Assembly: GCA_965662565.1 (NCBI GenBank)
Contig: CBFIHS010000015.1
Span: forward strand, 1-41,308
Length of the DNA: 41,308 nt
Reading direction: 5' to 3'
Source: UBA5109 sp965662565
GTDB lineage: Bacteria; Pseudomonadota; Gammaproteobacteria; Pseudomonadales; Pseudohongiellaceae
How positions within the stretch are numbered: the first letter of the stretch is position 1; each line of letters starts with the position of its first letter. The position numbers were made by a program, and so were the translations under genes. This document shows positions 15,562 through 23,546 of this stretch, in pieces. The notes beneath the pieces were generated by a model. That model was not told the origin of the DNA, made no database searches, and saw nothing but the letters and a program-made list of their open reading frames with translations.

Positions 15562-16680
15562 CTATTCAACACAAGGTATGTATTCCACCACCTCAAGATC
15601 GAAACCTGAGATTGCGTATTTTGTTGGATAGCTTAAAAGCCGCATTTTACCTACGCCTAAATCTCGCAAAATCTGCGAGCCTGTTCCGACGTTTAGATAC
15701 ATTCCTTGAGCGGCTCCGATAGGAGATTTTTTTTCCTTTAACTCAGTTAATCGAGTGAGCTCCTCAAGAATATCATTATTATTAGTATCCCCAGCCAACA
15801 GCACAACGACACCCTTACCTTCTTTATCGATTCTTTCCATAGCCTGATGCAGAGACCAACTTGGTTGCTTTGGATTTGAAATGCTTAATAAATCTCTAAC
15901 AGTATCGGCGACTAAAACCCGAGCAAGAGTTGGCTCGTCTTCTTTGATCTCTCCTTTTACCAAAGCTATATGAACTGGATTGCCTTCTTTAATTGTATCT
16001 CGGTAACAGTACACATCGAAGTCACCATATTCTGTTGGCAAACTATGCTGTTGAATCCTTTCAATAGTTTTTTCATTAGCAATTCGATAATGTACTAGAT
16101 CCATAATCGTGCCAATCTTTAAATTGTGCTCTTGTGCAAACTTTTCTAAGTCTGGCCTTCTCGCCATGGAACCGTCCGCGTTCATTACTTCACATATTGC
16201 TGCCGCTGGAATTAAACCTGCCATTTTTGCTAAATCACAGCCTGCTTCGGTATGACCAGCACGCCTAAGCACTCCACCTTCTTGTGCCATAATCGGGAAA
16301 ATGTGACCAGGATGGACGATGTCTTCATGAGTTGCATTTGGCTCTACCGCTACCTGAATGGTTCGAGCTCGATCCGCTGCAGAAATTCCAGTTGTCACGC
16401 CTTCAGCGGCTTCAATTGAGACTGTAAAATTACAACCAAATTGAGCCTGATTCTTGGAAACCATTGGTTGTAGCTTGAGCCTTTCACAATGATCTGGCGT
16501 AAGAGTTAAACAGATAAGCCCACGGGCATGAGTGGCCATGAAATTTATTTCCGCTGCACCAACTTTTTCTGCAGCAATAACAATATCACCTTCATTTTCT
16601 CTATCTTCGTCATCCATAAGGACGACCATTTTACCCTGGCGGATATCTTCAATAATTTCTTCTGTTGTATTTAATTCCAT
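15562..16680 (-). CDS. ribB: DHBP synthase with a degenerate GTP cyclohydrolase II domain (RibBX-like)
   Basis: The N-terminal domain (about 1-200) is 3,4-dihydroxy-2-butanone 4-phosphate synthase, with DDEDRENEGD (23-32) and RRAGHTEAGCDLA (139-151) intact; it turns ribulose 5-phosphate into the four-carbon riboflavin unit. The C-terminal domain (about 215-372) has the length and outline of GTP cyclohydrolase II, but the zinc-binding Cys-x10-Cys-x-Cys stretch is replaced by RVLVADTVRDLLSIS with no Cys, and the HRQEGRGIGL-type motif is replaced by LLAGDTNNNDIL. So cyclohydrolase activity is probably lost, as in the RibBX variant known in Proteobacteria. Its ATG overlaps the ribE stop (TAATG), pointing to coupled translation. 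A separate ribA should exist elsewhere. Confidence 0.93.
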   Translation of the reverse strand: MELNTTEEIIEDIRQGKMVVLMDDEDRENEGDIVIAAEKVGAAEINFMATHARGLICLTLTPDHCERLKLQPMVSKNQAQFGCNFTVSIEAAEGVTTGISAADRARTIQVAVEPNATHEDIVHPGHIFPIMAQEGGVLRRAGHTEAGCDLAKMAGLIPAAAICEVMNADGSMARRPDLEKFAQEHNLKIGTIMDLVHYRIANEKTIERIQQHSLPTEYGDFDVYCYRDTIKEGNPVHIALVKGEIKEDEPTLARVLVADTVRDLLSISNPKQPSWSLHQAMERIDKEGKGVVVLLAGDTNNNDILEELTRLTELKEKKSPIGAAQGMYLNVGTGSQILRDLGVGKMRLLSYPTKYAISGFDLEVVEYIPCVE

Positions 16681-17357
16681 TATTTTATAAAACCACTAGA
16701 TTGTAATTTTTGAAAACTAAGTCCAGAATCCATTTTTTCATCATCTGATTTCATTCCGGAAATTTCACTTTTTTGTAACAGACGTTCCAAGTAGCGACTG
16801 ATTAAATCCACTTCTAAATTAATTTCTCTTCCAGGCTCATATTCATGAATGGTTGTTTCCATGGAAGTATGCGGAATAATATTGACTGAAAAATTTACAC
16901 CATCAACTTCATTAACCGTTAAACTTACGCCATCAATACAAACTGACCCTTTACGAGAGATGTAATGAGCCAAATCTTGTGGCGCTGAAAATGTTAACTT
17001 AACACTGCCCCCATCAGGCTCTTTCGAGACCAAAACACCTAAGCCATCAACATGCCCACTTACTATATGTCCACCCATTCGACTCTCGGGCTTCAAGGAT
17101 TTTTCTAAATTAACCAGCGAACCATTTTCTAGAGATCCCAAGTTAGTACATTGCATGGTTTCATTTGAAACATCAGCGCTAAATATCTTATTGCCAAATT
17201 CAGTTACAGTAAGACAGACTCCACTGACTGCAATACTATCTCCTAGAGCTATATCACTAAAATCAAGTTTTTCAGAAGCAATAGATAATTTGTAATCTCC
17301 TTCAGTTTTCTCTAAAGAGCTAATTATGCCCGTTGCCTCTATAATTCCAGTAAACAT
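16680..17357 (-). CDS. ribE: Riboflavin synthase, alpha subunit
   Basis: Dismutates two lumazines to riboflavin. The typical start MFTGIIEATG and two lumazine-binding repeats are seen; the first has DSIAVSGVCLTV and MGGHIVSGHVDG, the second SVCIDGVSLTVNEV. At 225 residues it is slightly longer than E. coli RibC (213), with a charged C-terminal extension (about 200-225) of unclear meaning. It begins 14 nt after the ribD stop and its own stop overlaps the ribB(X) start, so ribD-ribE-ribB are tightly linked. Confidence 0.96.
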   Translation of the reverse strand: MFTGIIEATGIISSLEKTEGDYKLSIASEKLDFSDIALGDSIAVSGVCLTVTEFGNKIFSADVSNETMQCTNLGSLENGSLVNLEKSLKPESRMGGHIVSGHVDGLGVLVSKEPDGGSVKLTFSAPQDLAHYISRKGSVCIDGVSLTVNEVDGVNFSVNIIPHTSMETTIHEYEPGREINLEVDLISRYLERLLQKSEISGMKSDDEKMDSGLSFQKLQSSGFIK

Positions 17358-17371
17358 CTTTATTTCTTTTC

Positions 17372-18481
17372 CTACTGATTTTTTAAAATGCGGGTGCGCA
17401 TTCTACAGTCTTTTCCAAGTAAAGACACTTCGGTGAATTCCAAACTTACTTGATCTTCAATCTTATTTAGCCCTGGAATCTCAAATAAAGGTAAAGCTTC
17501 ATGCCCTAGCAACTTAGGAGCGATATAAATTATCAACTCATCCACTAAGCCAGCTTTAATAAAGGCTCCAGCCAAAGTGGCACCTGCTTCTATGAGGACC
17601 TCATTGATTTGTTGTTCTTGAGCAAGGTATTCAAGCAAGCCTTCCAGATCAATTTGGTTTGAAGAACCGGGTATGGATATGCTCTGAAACTTTGCCACGC
17701 AATCATCCTTGACACCCTCAGCTAGAGGGTTATCAGAAGCAGTAACTTGGAGCACCTCACCATCTAAGTTGAGTATTTTTGCCCTTGCTGGCAAACGTTG
17801 CTGAGAATCACAAACTACGCGCAAAGGCTGTGTAATGGTTTCATTTTCCAGCCTGGCGTTCAGAGAGGGATCATCCGATAAAATTGTACCAATGCCAGTA
17901 ATAACAGCACCGCTTCTGGCTCTCCAAAGCTGAACATCTTCACGAGCTTGCTTGCCTGTAATCCACTTACTCTCACCACTGGCCATTGCCGTTCGACCGT
18001 CAGTACTCATTGCCATTTTGCAACGAACATAAGGCCGGCCAGTCTGCATCCTTTCTACAAAGCCTCGGTTTAAATTTATGCACTCACTCTCTAGTACTGG
18101 GCCAACAACTTCTATACCGGCTTGTCTTAACTTTTCAATACCCTGACCCGCAACATTCGGATTAGGGTCTTGCATACCAAAAACTACTTTTGTGATTCCC
18201 GACTCGATAATGGAATCACAACAAGGAGGTGTTTTGCCATGGTGAGAGCAAGGCTCCAAGCTAACATAAAGATGAGCACCCACCGGTGAAGCACTCATGT
18301 TTTTTAGCGCATTCACTTCAGCATGCCCCTGACCAGAAAATTGATGCCAGCCTTCAGCAAGAATATGATCATCTTTTACAATCAGGCAACCCACGCAGGG
18401 ATTAGGCTTGGCGCTGAACTCTCCGTTTTGAGCCAGCTCAAGACATTTTTGCATGTAGTAAGTATCTGATTGAGCAGTCAT
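17372..18481 (-). CDS. ribD: Bifunctional riboflavin deaminase/reductase RibD
   Basis: Performs the deaminase and side-chain reductase steps of riboflavin synthesis. The N-terminal deaminase has the zinc motif HAEVNAL and EPCSHHGKTPPC; the C-terminal reductase begins around residue 145 with RPYVRCKMAMSTDGRTA and includes ITGIGTILSDDPSLNAR and VLIEAGATLAGAFIKAGLVDE. 369 residues, normal. A 182-nt spacer carrying a hairpin separates it from nrdR; I looked for an FMN riboswitch there and did not recognise one. Confidence 0.97.
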   Translation of the reverse strand: MTAQSDTYYMQKCLELAQNGEFSAKPNPCVGCLIVKDDHILAEGWHQFSGQGHAEVNALKNMSASPVGAHLYVSLEPCSHHGKTPPCCDSIIESGITKVVFGMQDPNPNVAGQGIEKLRQAGIEVVGPVLESECINLNRGFVERMQTGRPYVRCKMAMSTDGRTAMASGESKWITGKQAREDVQLWRARSGAVITGIGTILSDDPSLNARLENETITQPLRVVCDSQQRLPARAKILNLDGEVLQVTASDNPLAEGVKDDCVAKFQSISIPGSSNQIDLEGLLEYLAQEQQINEVLIEAGATLAGAFIKAGLVDELIIYIAPKLLGHEALPLFEIPGLNKIEDQVSLEFTEVSLLGKDCRMRTRILKNQ

Positions 18482-18542
18482 GATTTCTTTATAATAAAAT
18501 TAAGTGAGCAAAATGGATAAGGGGGTATTAACTTTAAAACTC

Positions 18543-18593
18543 AAAGACCACAATAACAAAGCTAAGCAAGGGTCTATTTATTGTTGTGTCTTT
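18543..18593 (-). other. Imperfect hairpin in the nrdR-ribD spacer
   Basis: AAAGACCACAATAA (18543-18556) can pair with TTATTGTTGTGTCTTT (18578-18593) with a two-base bulge. It sits between the nrdR stop and the ribD start. It may be an internal terminator or attenuator separating glyA-nrdR from the rib genes; no FMN-riboswitch consensus is visible. Confidence 0.4.
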
Positions 18594-18663
18594 ATTGCTG
18601 TAACTTCATTGTGATTTTTTGTAAATTTTGCTGCAGCTTTTTTAAATTCCAAAACCGAAAAAA

Positions 18664-19125
18664 CTATTCTTTTTCGGCTTGTGAAATTTTATCAATGGCA
18701 TCACGAAACTCGTTTAAGTCTTTGAAACTTCGGTATACAGAAGCAAATCGTACATAAGCCACTTCATCAAGCTTACGCAACTCTTGCATGACTTTTTCTC
18801 CTACCAAGTCACTTGAGACTTCTCGCTCACCACTGGCTCTAAGCGCATGGTTGATATGTGTAAGCGCTTCTTCCACCTTATCCATGCTGACCGGTCTTTT
18901 CTCGAGCGCTTTTAAAATGCCTTTCCTAAGCTTATCCTCGTTAAAAGGTTCTCGGTCACCATTTTGTTTAATGACGCGAGGCATAACTAATTCTGCACCT
19001 TCAAATGTAGTGAAGCGTTCAGAGCAAGTTAAACACTCACGTCGACGGCGAACTTGATTCCCTTCTGCAACCAATCGAGAATCAATAACCTTAGTATCCA
19101 TTGCATGACAGAAAGGACAATGCAT
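18664..19125 (-). CDS. nrdR: Ribonucleotide reductase repressor NrdR
   Basis: Zinc-ribbon/ATP-cone regulator that represses nrd operons by binding NrdR boxes. 153 residues. The N-terminus MHCPFCHAMDTKVIDSR and RRRRECLTCSERFTTFE hold the four zinc cysteines; PRVIKQNGDREPFNEDKL starts the ATP-cone, and YVRFASVYRSFKDL ends it. It lies 26 nt after glyA and ahead of ribD, the usual gammaproteobacterial order. Confidence 0.97.
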   Translation of the reverse strand: MHCPFCHAMDTKVIDSRLVAEGNQVRRRRECLTCSERFTTFEGAELVMPRVIKQNGDREPFNEDKLRKGILKALEKRPVSMDKVEEALTHINHALRASGEREVSSDLVGEKVMQELRKLDEVAYVRFASVYRSFKDLNEFRDAIDKISQAEKE

Positions 19126-19151
19126 AACTTATTAATCCGCTAATTACTCTG

Positions 19152-20408
19152 TTAAGAATAAACTGGAAATTTTGTACATAATGCGAGAACTTTTTCCTTA
19201 ACAGAGGAAATAGTTTTTTCATTATTTACATCACCAAGAATGTCGCACATCCACTCTGACATCATGGTTACTTCAGCTTCTTTGAAGCCTCGTCTTGTCG
19301 CCGCAGGAGAACCAAGACGCAAACCACTAGTAACAAAAGGAGAACGTGGATCATTTGGTACCGAATTTTTGTTAACCGTTATATTCGCTCTGCCAAGAAC
19401 AGATTCAGCGTCTTTACCAGTCACTTCACGACCGACTAAGCTTAAGAGGAAAAGGTGGTCATCGGTACCGTCAGATACAACCTCAAAGCCACGCGACTTA
19501 AAGACCTCAGCCATAGCCTGTGCGTTTTTCACCACTTGCTGCTGATAAACTTTAAACTCTTCAGACATCGCTTCTTTAAAGCAAACTGCTTTAGCTGCAA
19601 TAACATGCATCAATGGCCCACCCTGACTTTCAGGGAAAACTGCAAAATTCAATCTTTTATCCAGTTCAGGGTCATCTCCAGGGGTTAAGATCAACCCTCC
19701 GCGAGGGCCACCCAAAGTTTTATGTGTAGTCGTTGTTGTTACGTGCGCAATATTCACTGGACTAGGATAGACCCCAGCAGCAACCAAACCTGCGATGTGA
19801 GCCATGTCGACTAAAAGATAAGCGCCAATTTTATCCGCAATGTCTCTCATACGCTGCCAATCGACAACTCTTGAGTAAGCAGAAAAACCACCCACAATAA
19901 CCTTAGGTTTATGTTGTAAAGCTAAGGATTCAACTTCTTCGTAATCGATTTCGCCTGTTTCTTCATTGAGCCCATACTGTACTGCTTTGTATATTCTTCC
20001 AGAAGAGGAGACAGAAGCACCATGAGTTAGATGCCCACCATGCGCCAAGCTCATGCCCAACAATGTATCACCTGGCTGAAGCAGAGCGAGATAGACTGCT
20101 TGGTTAGCCTGCGAACCAGAGTGCGGCTGCACATTGGCATAACCAGCACCAAACAACTCTTTGGCACGCTCAATAGCTAAATTCTCAACTACGTCAACGT
20201 GCTCACAACCACCATAGTAGCGCTTGCCTGGATAACCTTCAGCGTATTTATTGGTTAGCACAGAGCCTTGAGCTTCTTGCACTCTTGGGCTTGCATAGTT
20301 TTCTGAAGCAATTAATTCAATATGATCTTGTTGGCGTTGAGCTTCATCCGCTATTGCAGCTGCCAATTCATCATCAAATCCGGCGATTGTCATGTCTTTA
20401 GTTAACAT
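19152..20408 (-). CDS. glyA: Serine hydroxymethyltransferase
   Basis: PLP enzyme interconverting serine and glycine with transfer of a one-carbon unit to tetrahydrofolate. 418 residues, as in E. coli (417). Motifs: HIELIASENYASP, KYAEGYPGKRYYGGCE, VDMAHIAGLVAAG, and TTTTHKTLGGPRGG with the PLP lysine. A strong ribosome site (GAGGAGAACA) precedes the ATG. It heads the long minus-strand operon and is divergent from ettA across a 128-nt gap. Confidence 0.98.
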   Translation of the reverse strand: MLTKDMTIAGFDDELAAAIADEAQRQQDHIELIASENYASPRVQEAQGSVLTNKYAEGYPGKRYYGGCEHVDVVENLAIERAKELFGAGYANVQPHSGSQANQAVYLALLQPGDTLLGMSLAHGGHLTHGASVSSSGRIYKAVQYGLNEETGEIDYEEVESLALQHKPKVIVGGFSAYSRVVDWQRMRDIADKIGAYLLVDMAHIAGLVAAGVYPSPVNIAHVTTTTTHKTLGGPRGGLILTPGDDPELDKRLNFAVFPESQGGPLMHVIAAKAVCFKEAMSEEFKVYQQQVVKNAQAMAEVFKSRGFEVVSDGTDDHLFLLSLVGREVTGKDAESVLGRANITVNKNSVPNDPRSPFVTSGLRLGSPAATRRGFKEAEVTMMSEWMCDILGDVNNEKTISSVKEKVLALCTKFPVYS

Positions 20409-20536
20409 TGTTCTCCTCTGGGAGCGTAAAGGCTAAAATAAGGTTCATAGAAAGCACTATTCTACCTTACTTTCGCTGCTATTAAGAATAGAATAGTCAT
20501 CTTAATAACTAACAATTACTTTTAGGCTAAAAATAC

Positions 20537-22201
20537 ATGGCACAGTTTGTATATACCATGAACAGGGTTGGTAAAGTCGTCCCACCCAAAAGAGAAATTT
20601 TAAAAGATATTTCACTGTCTTTCTTTCCTGGCGCAAAGATCGGTGTCCTCGGCCTAAATGGAGCCGGGAAATCTACCCTTCTGCGTATAATGGCTGGAGT
20701 CGATAAGGAGTTTCACGGCGAAGCCAGGCCTCAACCTGAGCTCAAAGTCGGCTACTTACCACAAGAGCCTGAACTCGATAACAACAAAGATGTGAAAGGC
20801 AACGTTGAAGATGGCATCCGCGAAATAAAGGATTTAGTCGACGCCTTCAATGCTATTAGTGACAAGTTCGCCGAACCTATGAGTGATGATGAAATGAATG
20901 CTCTTCTGGAGAAGCAAGGCGAATTACAAGCTCAGATTGATGCTTGTGACGGTTGGTCGCTTGATCGGACTCTAGAAATTGCTGCCGATGCTCTTCGTCT
21001 CCCACCTTGGGATGCAGATGTAAGCAAACTTTCAGGTGGAGAAAAACGACGCGTCGCTCTTTGCCGCCTACTCCTGTCTAAACCTGATATGTTATTGCTC
21101 GATGAACCCACCAACCATCTCGATGCAGGTTCAGTTGCCTGGTTAGAAAAGTTTCTACAAGACTATCCTGGAACCGTAGTGGCTATCACCCATGATCGCT
21201 ACTTCCTGGATCACGCCGCCGGCTGGATTCTAGAACTAGACCGCGGTCATGGCATACCTTATGAAGGCAATTACAGCGATTGGTTAAGTGCTAAAGAAAA
21301 GAGATTAGAGGTGGAAGAAAAACAGCAAACCTCCTTATCTAAAACCATAAAAAGTGAACTCGAATGGGTTAGATCAAACCCTAAAGGACGCCAGGCTAAA
21401 AGCAAAGCACGTCTTGCAAGGTTTGAAGAACTTTCTTCCAAGGAATTCCAGAGCCGCAACGAGACCCTAGAACTGTATATCCCACCCGGACCGCGTTTAG
21501 GTGAAAAAGTGATTGAAGTTAAAAATATTAGGAAAGCTTTTGGGGAAAAGGCCTTAATCACTGACCTTAGTCTTACTATCCCTCGTGGCAGTATCGTTGG
21601 CATCATCGGTGGCAATGGTGCGGGTAAAACAACCTTCCTCAAGATGCTAATGAACCAAGAACAGCCTGACTCAGGATCTATTGAACTTGGCGAAACCGTC
21701 GATATGGCCTATGTCGATCAAAGCCGTGACGCTTTGAATGATGAGAACACAGTCTGGCAAGAAGTTTCAGAAGGCCTCGATACTCTACAAATCGGCACTT
21801 ATGAAATTGCCTCAAGAGCCTATGTCAGTCGCTTTAATTTCAAAGGTAGTGATCAACAAAAATTTGTTAAACAACTCTCCGGCGGGGAACGTAACCGACT
21901 GCACTTAGCGAAACTTCTCAAGCGCGGAGCGAACGTTTTATTACTCGACGAGCCAACCAATGATTTAGATATTGAAACTCTCCGAGCGCTTGACGAAGGC
22001 TTGCTCACTTTTCCAGGGACAGTAATTGTTGTCTCTCATGACCGTTGGTTCCTAGATAGAATTGCTACTCATATGCTTGCCTTTGAGGGTGACAGCGAAG
22101 TAATTTTCCATGAAGGAAACTATTCCGATTACGAAGACGATCTGAAAAAGCGTAAAGGGGATTCTGAACCAACACGTATTAAATATAAAAAGCTCTCTTA
22201 A
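20537..22201 (+). CDS. ettA: Energy-dependent translational throttle protein EttA
   Basis: ABC-F ATPase that binds the ribosomal E site and gates entry into the elongation cycle according to ATP/ADP. 554 residues, the family size. Cassette 1: GLNGAGKS, LSGGEKRRVALC, LLLDEPTNHLD. Cassette 2: GGNGAGKT, LSGGERNRLHLA, LLLDEPTNDLD. The arm region (about 95-140) and the opening MAQFVYTMNRVGKVVPPKR are characteristic of EttA and set it apart from Uup in this window. Convergent with the lambda-P-like gene downstream. Confidence 0.97.
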   Translation: MAQFVYTMNRVGKVVPPKREILKDISLSFFPGAKIGVLGLNGAGKSTLLRIMAGVDKEFHGEARPQPELKVGYLPQEPELDNNKDVKGNVEDGIREIKDLVDAFNAISDKFAEPMSDDEMNALLEKQGELQAQIDACDGWSLDRTLEIAADALRLPPWDADVSKLSGGEKRRVALCRLLLSKPDMLLLDEPTNHLDAGSVAWLEKFLQDYPGTVVAITHDRYFLDHAAGWILELDRGHGIPYEGNYSDWLSAKEKRLEVEEKQQTSLSKTIKSELEWVRSNPKGRQAKSKARLARFEELSSKEFQSRNETLELYIPPGPRLGEKVIEVKNIRKAFGEKALITDLSLTIPRGSIVGIIGGNGAGKTTFLKMLMNQEQPDSGSIELGETVDMAYVDQSRDALNDENTVWQEVSEGLDTLQIGTYEIASRAYVSRFNFKGSDQQKFVKQLSGGERNRLHLAKLLKRGANVLLLDEPTNDLDIETLRALDEGLLTFPGTVIVVSHDRWFLDRIATHMLAFEGDSEVIFHEGNYSDYEDDLKKRKGDSEPTRIKYKKLS

Positions 22202-22212
22202 CACTTAGCTTG

Positions 22213-22237
22213 CTAGTTAGCTTACACAGCTAATTGG
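22213..22237 (+). terminator. Possible ettA terminator
   Basis: CTAGTTAGC and GCTAATTGG can form a 9-bp stem (two G-U pairs) with a 7-nt loop, starting 12 nt after the ettA stop; an A/T-rich stretch ending in TTTTTAATTTTT follows. It lies between convergent genes. Confidence 0.4.
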
Positions 22238-22267
22238 CTAACCGTAAGTTAAAAAAATTTTTAATTT

Positions 22268-22936
22268 TTAAGATAGTTTTAAGCTGGCTTTTAAACTTTG
22301 TAAACGTGACTGATTTTCTTCTGGACTTAAGGCTACACTGTCAGATGCTGGCAGTGGTGTTGCAGTAATAATTTCAAGATCCTCGCCGCGTAATACCTGC
22401 TGAGTTAATTGCGCATAGTGAAAATCAAATAGCGGAAAAATCTTGGCTTCTGCTTGATTGGCAAGCTCGTACCAACCTGTCGCTTTAGCAGCCAGATAGA
22501 CCGCTGGATGACTCCACTTTTGAGCAGATTTAGGCAATGGAGCTCGGCAAGCCTCCACATAAGCGTCACGCGATTCTGGTAAACCAAATAAGCTCAAAGC
22601 ATTTGTGCAAGCATCAATGATATTGGCAATAGTTGGAAGAAACTTCTGTGTCTTCACTACTTCACGCGTAGCCGCCAACAAAAGTTCAGGCGAAAAATCA
22701 CCTAAACAACTTAACCAATATTTTTTTGCCAATTTTAGCGCCCCTTCATCAGGGAAGGCCTTGTGATACTGATTATGGTAAGCCAACTCGAACTCAGCAA
22801 ACATTTGATTAATAACATCAATATAATCTTTAGAAGGGCCAGACTTTGATTGACTCTTGTTAGAAGAGTTAACATTTCCTGAGCGGCTTATAAGCCTATC
22901 TAGATCATCGAGGTTCTCGATTTTTTTTAGGGACAT
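22268..22936 (-). CDS. Lambda replication protein P-like (putative helicase loader)
   Basis: Likely related to phage lambda P, the loader that recruits DnaB helicase. I base this on the order of features: VINQMFAEFELAYH, a lone YWLSCLGDFS (P: QWVLAFRENG), VVKTQKFLPTIANIIDAC (P: ARRQNRPFLPSPGQFVAWC), then KWSHPAVYLAAKATGWYEL and LTQQVLRGEDLE (P: region ending in TARINRGE). The similarity is from memory and by eye, not from a search. About 222 residues from ATG 22936; a TTG at 22948 is also possible, and neither has a good ribosome site. No phage genes surround it: neighbours are ettA and a two-component system, so it is a resident chromosomal copy. The N-terminal 45 residues are Ser/Asn/Lys-rich and probably disordered. 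Confidence 0.6.
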   Translation of the reverse strand: MSLKKIENLDDLDRLISRSGNVNSSNKSQSKSGPSKDYIDVINQMFAEFELAYHNQYHKAFPDEGALKLAKKYWLSCLGDFSPELLLAATREVVKTQKFLPTIANIIDACTNALSLFGLPESRDAYVEACRAPLPKSAQKWSHPAVYLAAKATGWYELANQAEAKIFPLFDFHYAQLTQQVLRGEDLEIITATPLPASDSVALSPEENQSRLQSLKASLKLS

Positions 22937-23016
22937 CTGTTTTTTCAAAACCTTGTGTACTTGAAAGTTACGAGGACTTTTATCTTAAAAGAACTTTAGC
23001 TTAAGAAAGAAAAGTA

Positions 23017-23205
23017 CTACTGATCCGAATGTCGAAGCCCAAATTCTTGTTGCTCAATAATTTCATTAGCTTCTGGTGACATGAAATAAAGTAAAACAAG
23101 GAGTAAGAGTAGCCATTCAATTTCGGCTATGCTCCGAGCGAAACCCTTAAGCTCAAGTTGCTCAACGTTCAGCTCATCCATAGCCTGTTTACTTTTCTTT
23201 TCCAT
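23017..23205 (-). CDS. Small single-span membrane protein, unknown function
   Basis: A 62-residue protein that I do not recognise. It has a charged N-terminal half (MEKKSKQAMDELNVEQLELK), one hydrophobic segment (about 31-42, EWLLLLLVLLYFM), and an acidic C-terminus. A strong ribosome site (TAGGAGTCGTC before ATG) supports it as a real gene. Topology is probably one helix with the N-terminus inside. It lies 80 nt upstream of the lambda-P-like gene on the same strand, and might share its transcript. Confidence 0.65.
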   Translation of the reverse strand: MEKKSKQAMDELNVEQLELKGFARSIAEIEWLLLLLVLLYFMSPEANEIIEQQEFGLRHSDQ

Positions 23206-23546
23206 GACGACTCCTACTAAAAGGGAAAGCCCCGATTGTTTGACCTAGTTAAAAAAATTAATTCTGCAATTTAATAGCTTTAGATGGTCTACCTAGATGC
23301 CTTATCGGGAATTTTTCATCTAACTCATACAACTTATTGGTCAGCTACCCTAACTAGCCCAGCCTAGCGCCCTAGCTTAGCATAGACGCTATTAATGGCA
23401 ATATTGTTACTGCCTTATCGCATAGGAGGCCGTATTGGTGCTAATGTGCAAGAACTATGAAAATTCGCCATTAAGACATATGCTCTCTCCGCTTTTTTAC
23501 AAAGCATGAGTATAGTTTCCAACACAAAAACAAATAAGAGAAATTT
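23206..23546. other. Intergenic region before baeS
   Basis: A 341-nt gap between divergent genes (the 62-residue membrane protein and baeS). It holds a possible short leader ORF at 23435-23509 and must contain promoters for both directions. No tRNA or long palindrome was found. A TATAGT box lies about 35 nt before baeS but has no good -35 partner. Confidence 0.6.
23435..23509 (+). CDS. Possible 24-codon leader ORF upstream of baeS
   Basis: AGGAGG at 23424-23429 is a perfect Shine-Dalgarno. Five nt later TTG (23435), or GTG three nt further (23438), starts a frame with internal ATG 23444 and TGA at 23507-23509; product ends in RHMLSPLFYKA. The stop is 37 nt before baeS. It may be a leader peptide or a small protein, or the Shine-Dalgarno may be chance. 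No homologue known to me. Confidence 0.3.
   Translation: MVLMCKNYENSPLRHMLSPLFYKA

Noticed and set aside
22268..22936. Prophage remnant around the lambda-P-like gene
   Set aside because: No integrase, other phage gene, att-like repeat or composition change is seen; neighbours are core chromosomal genes.
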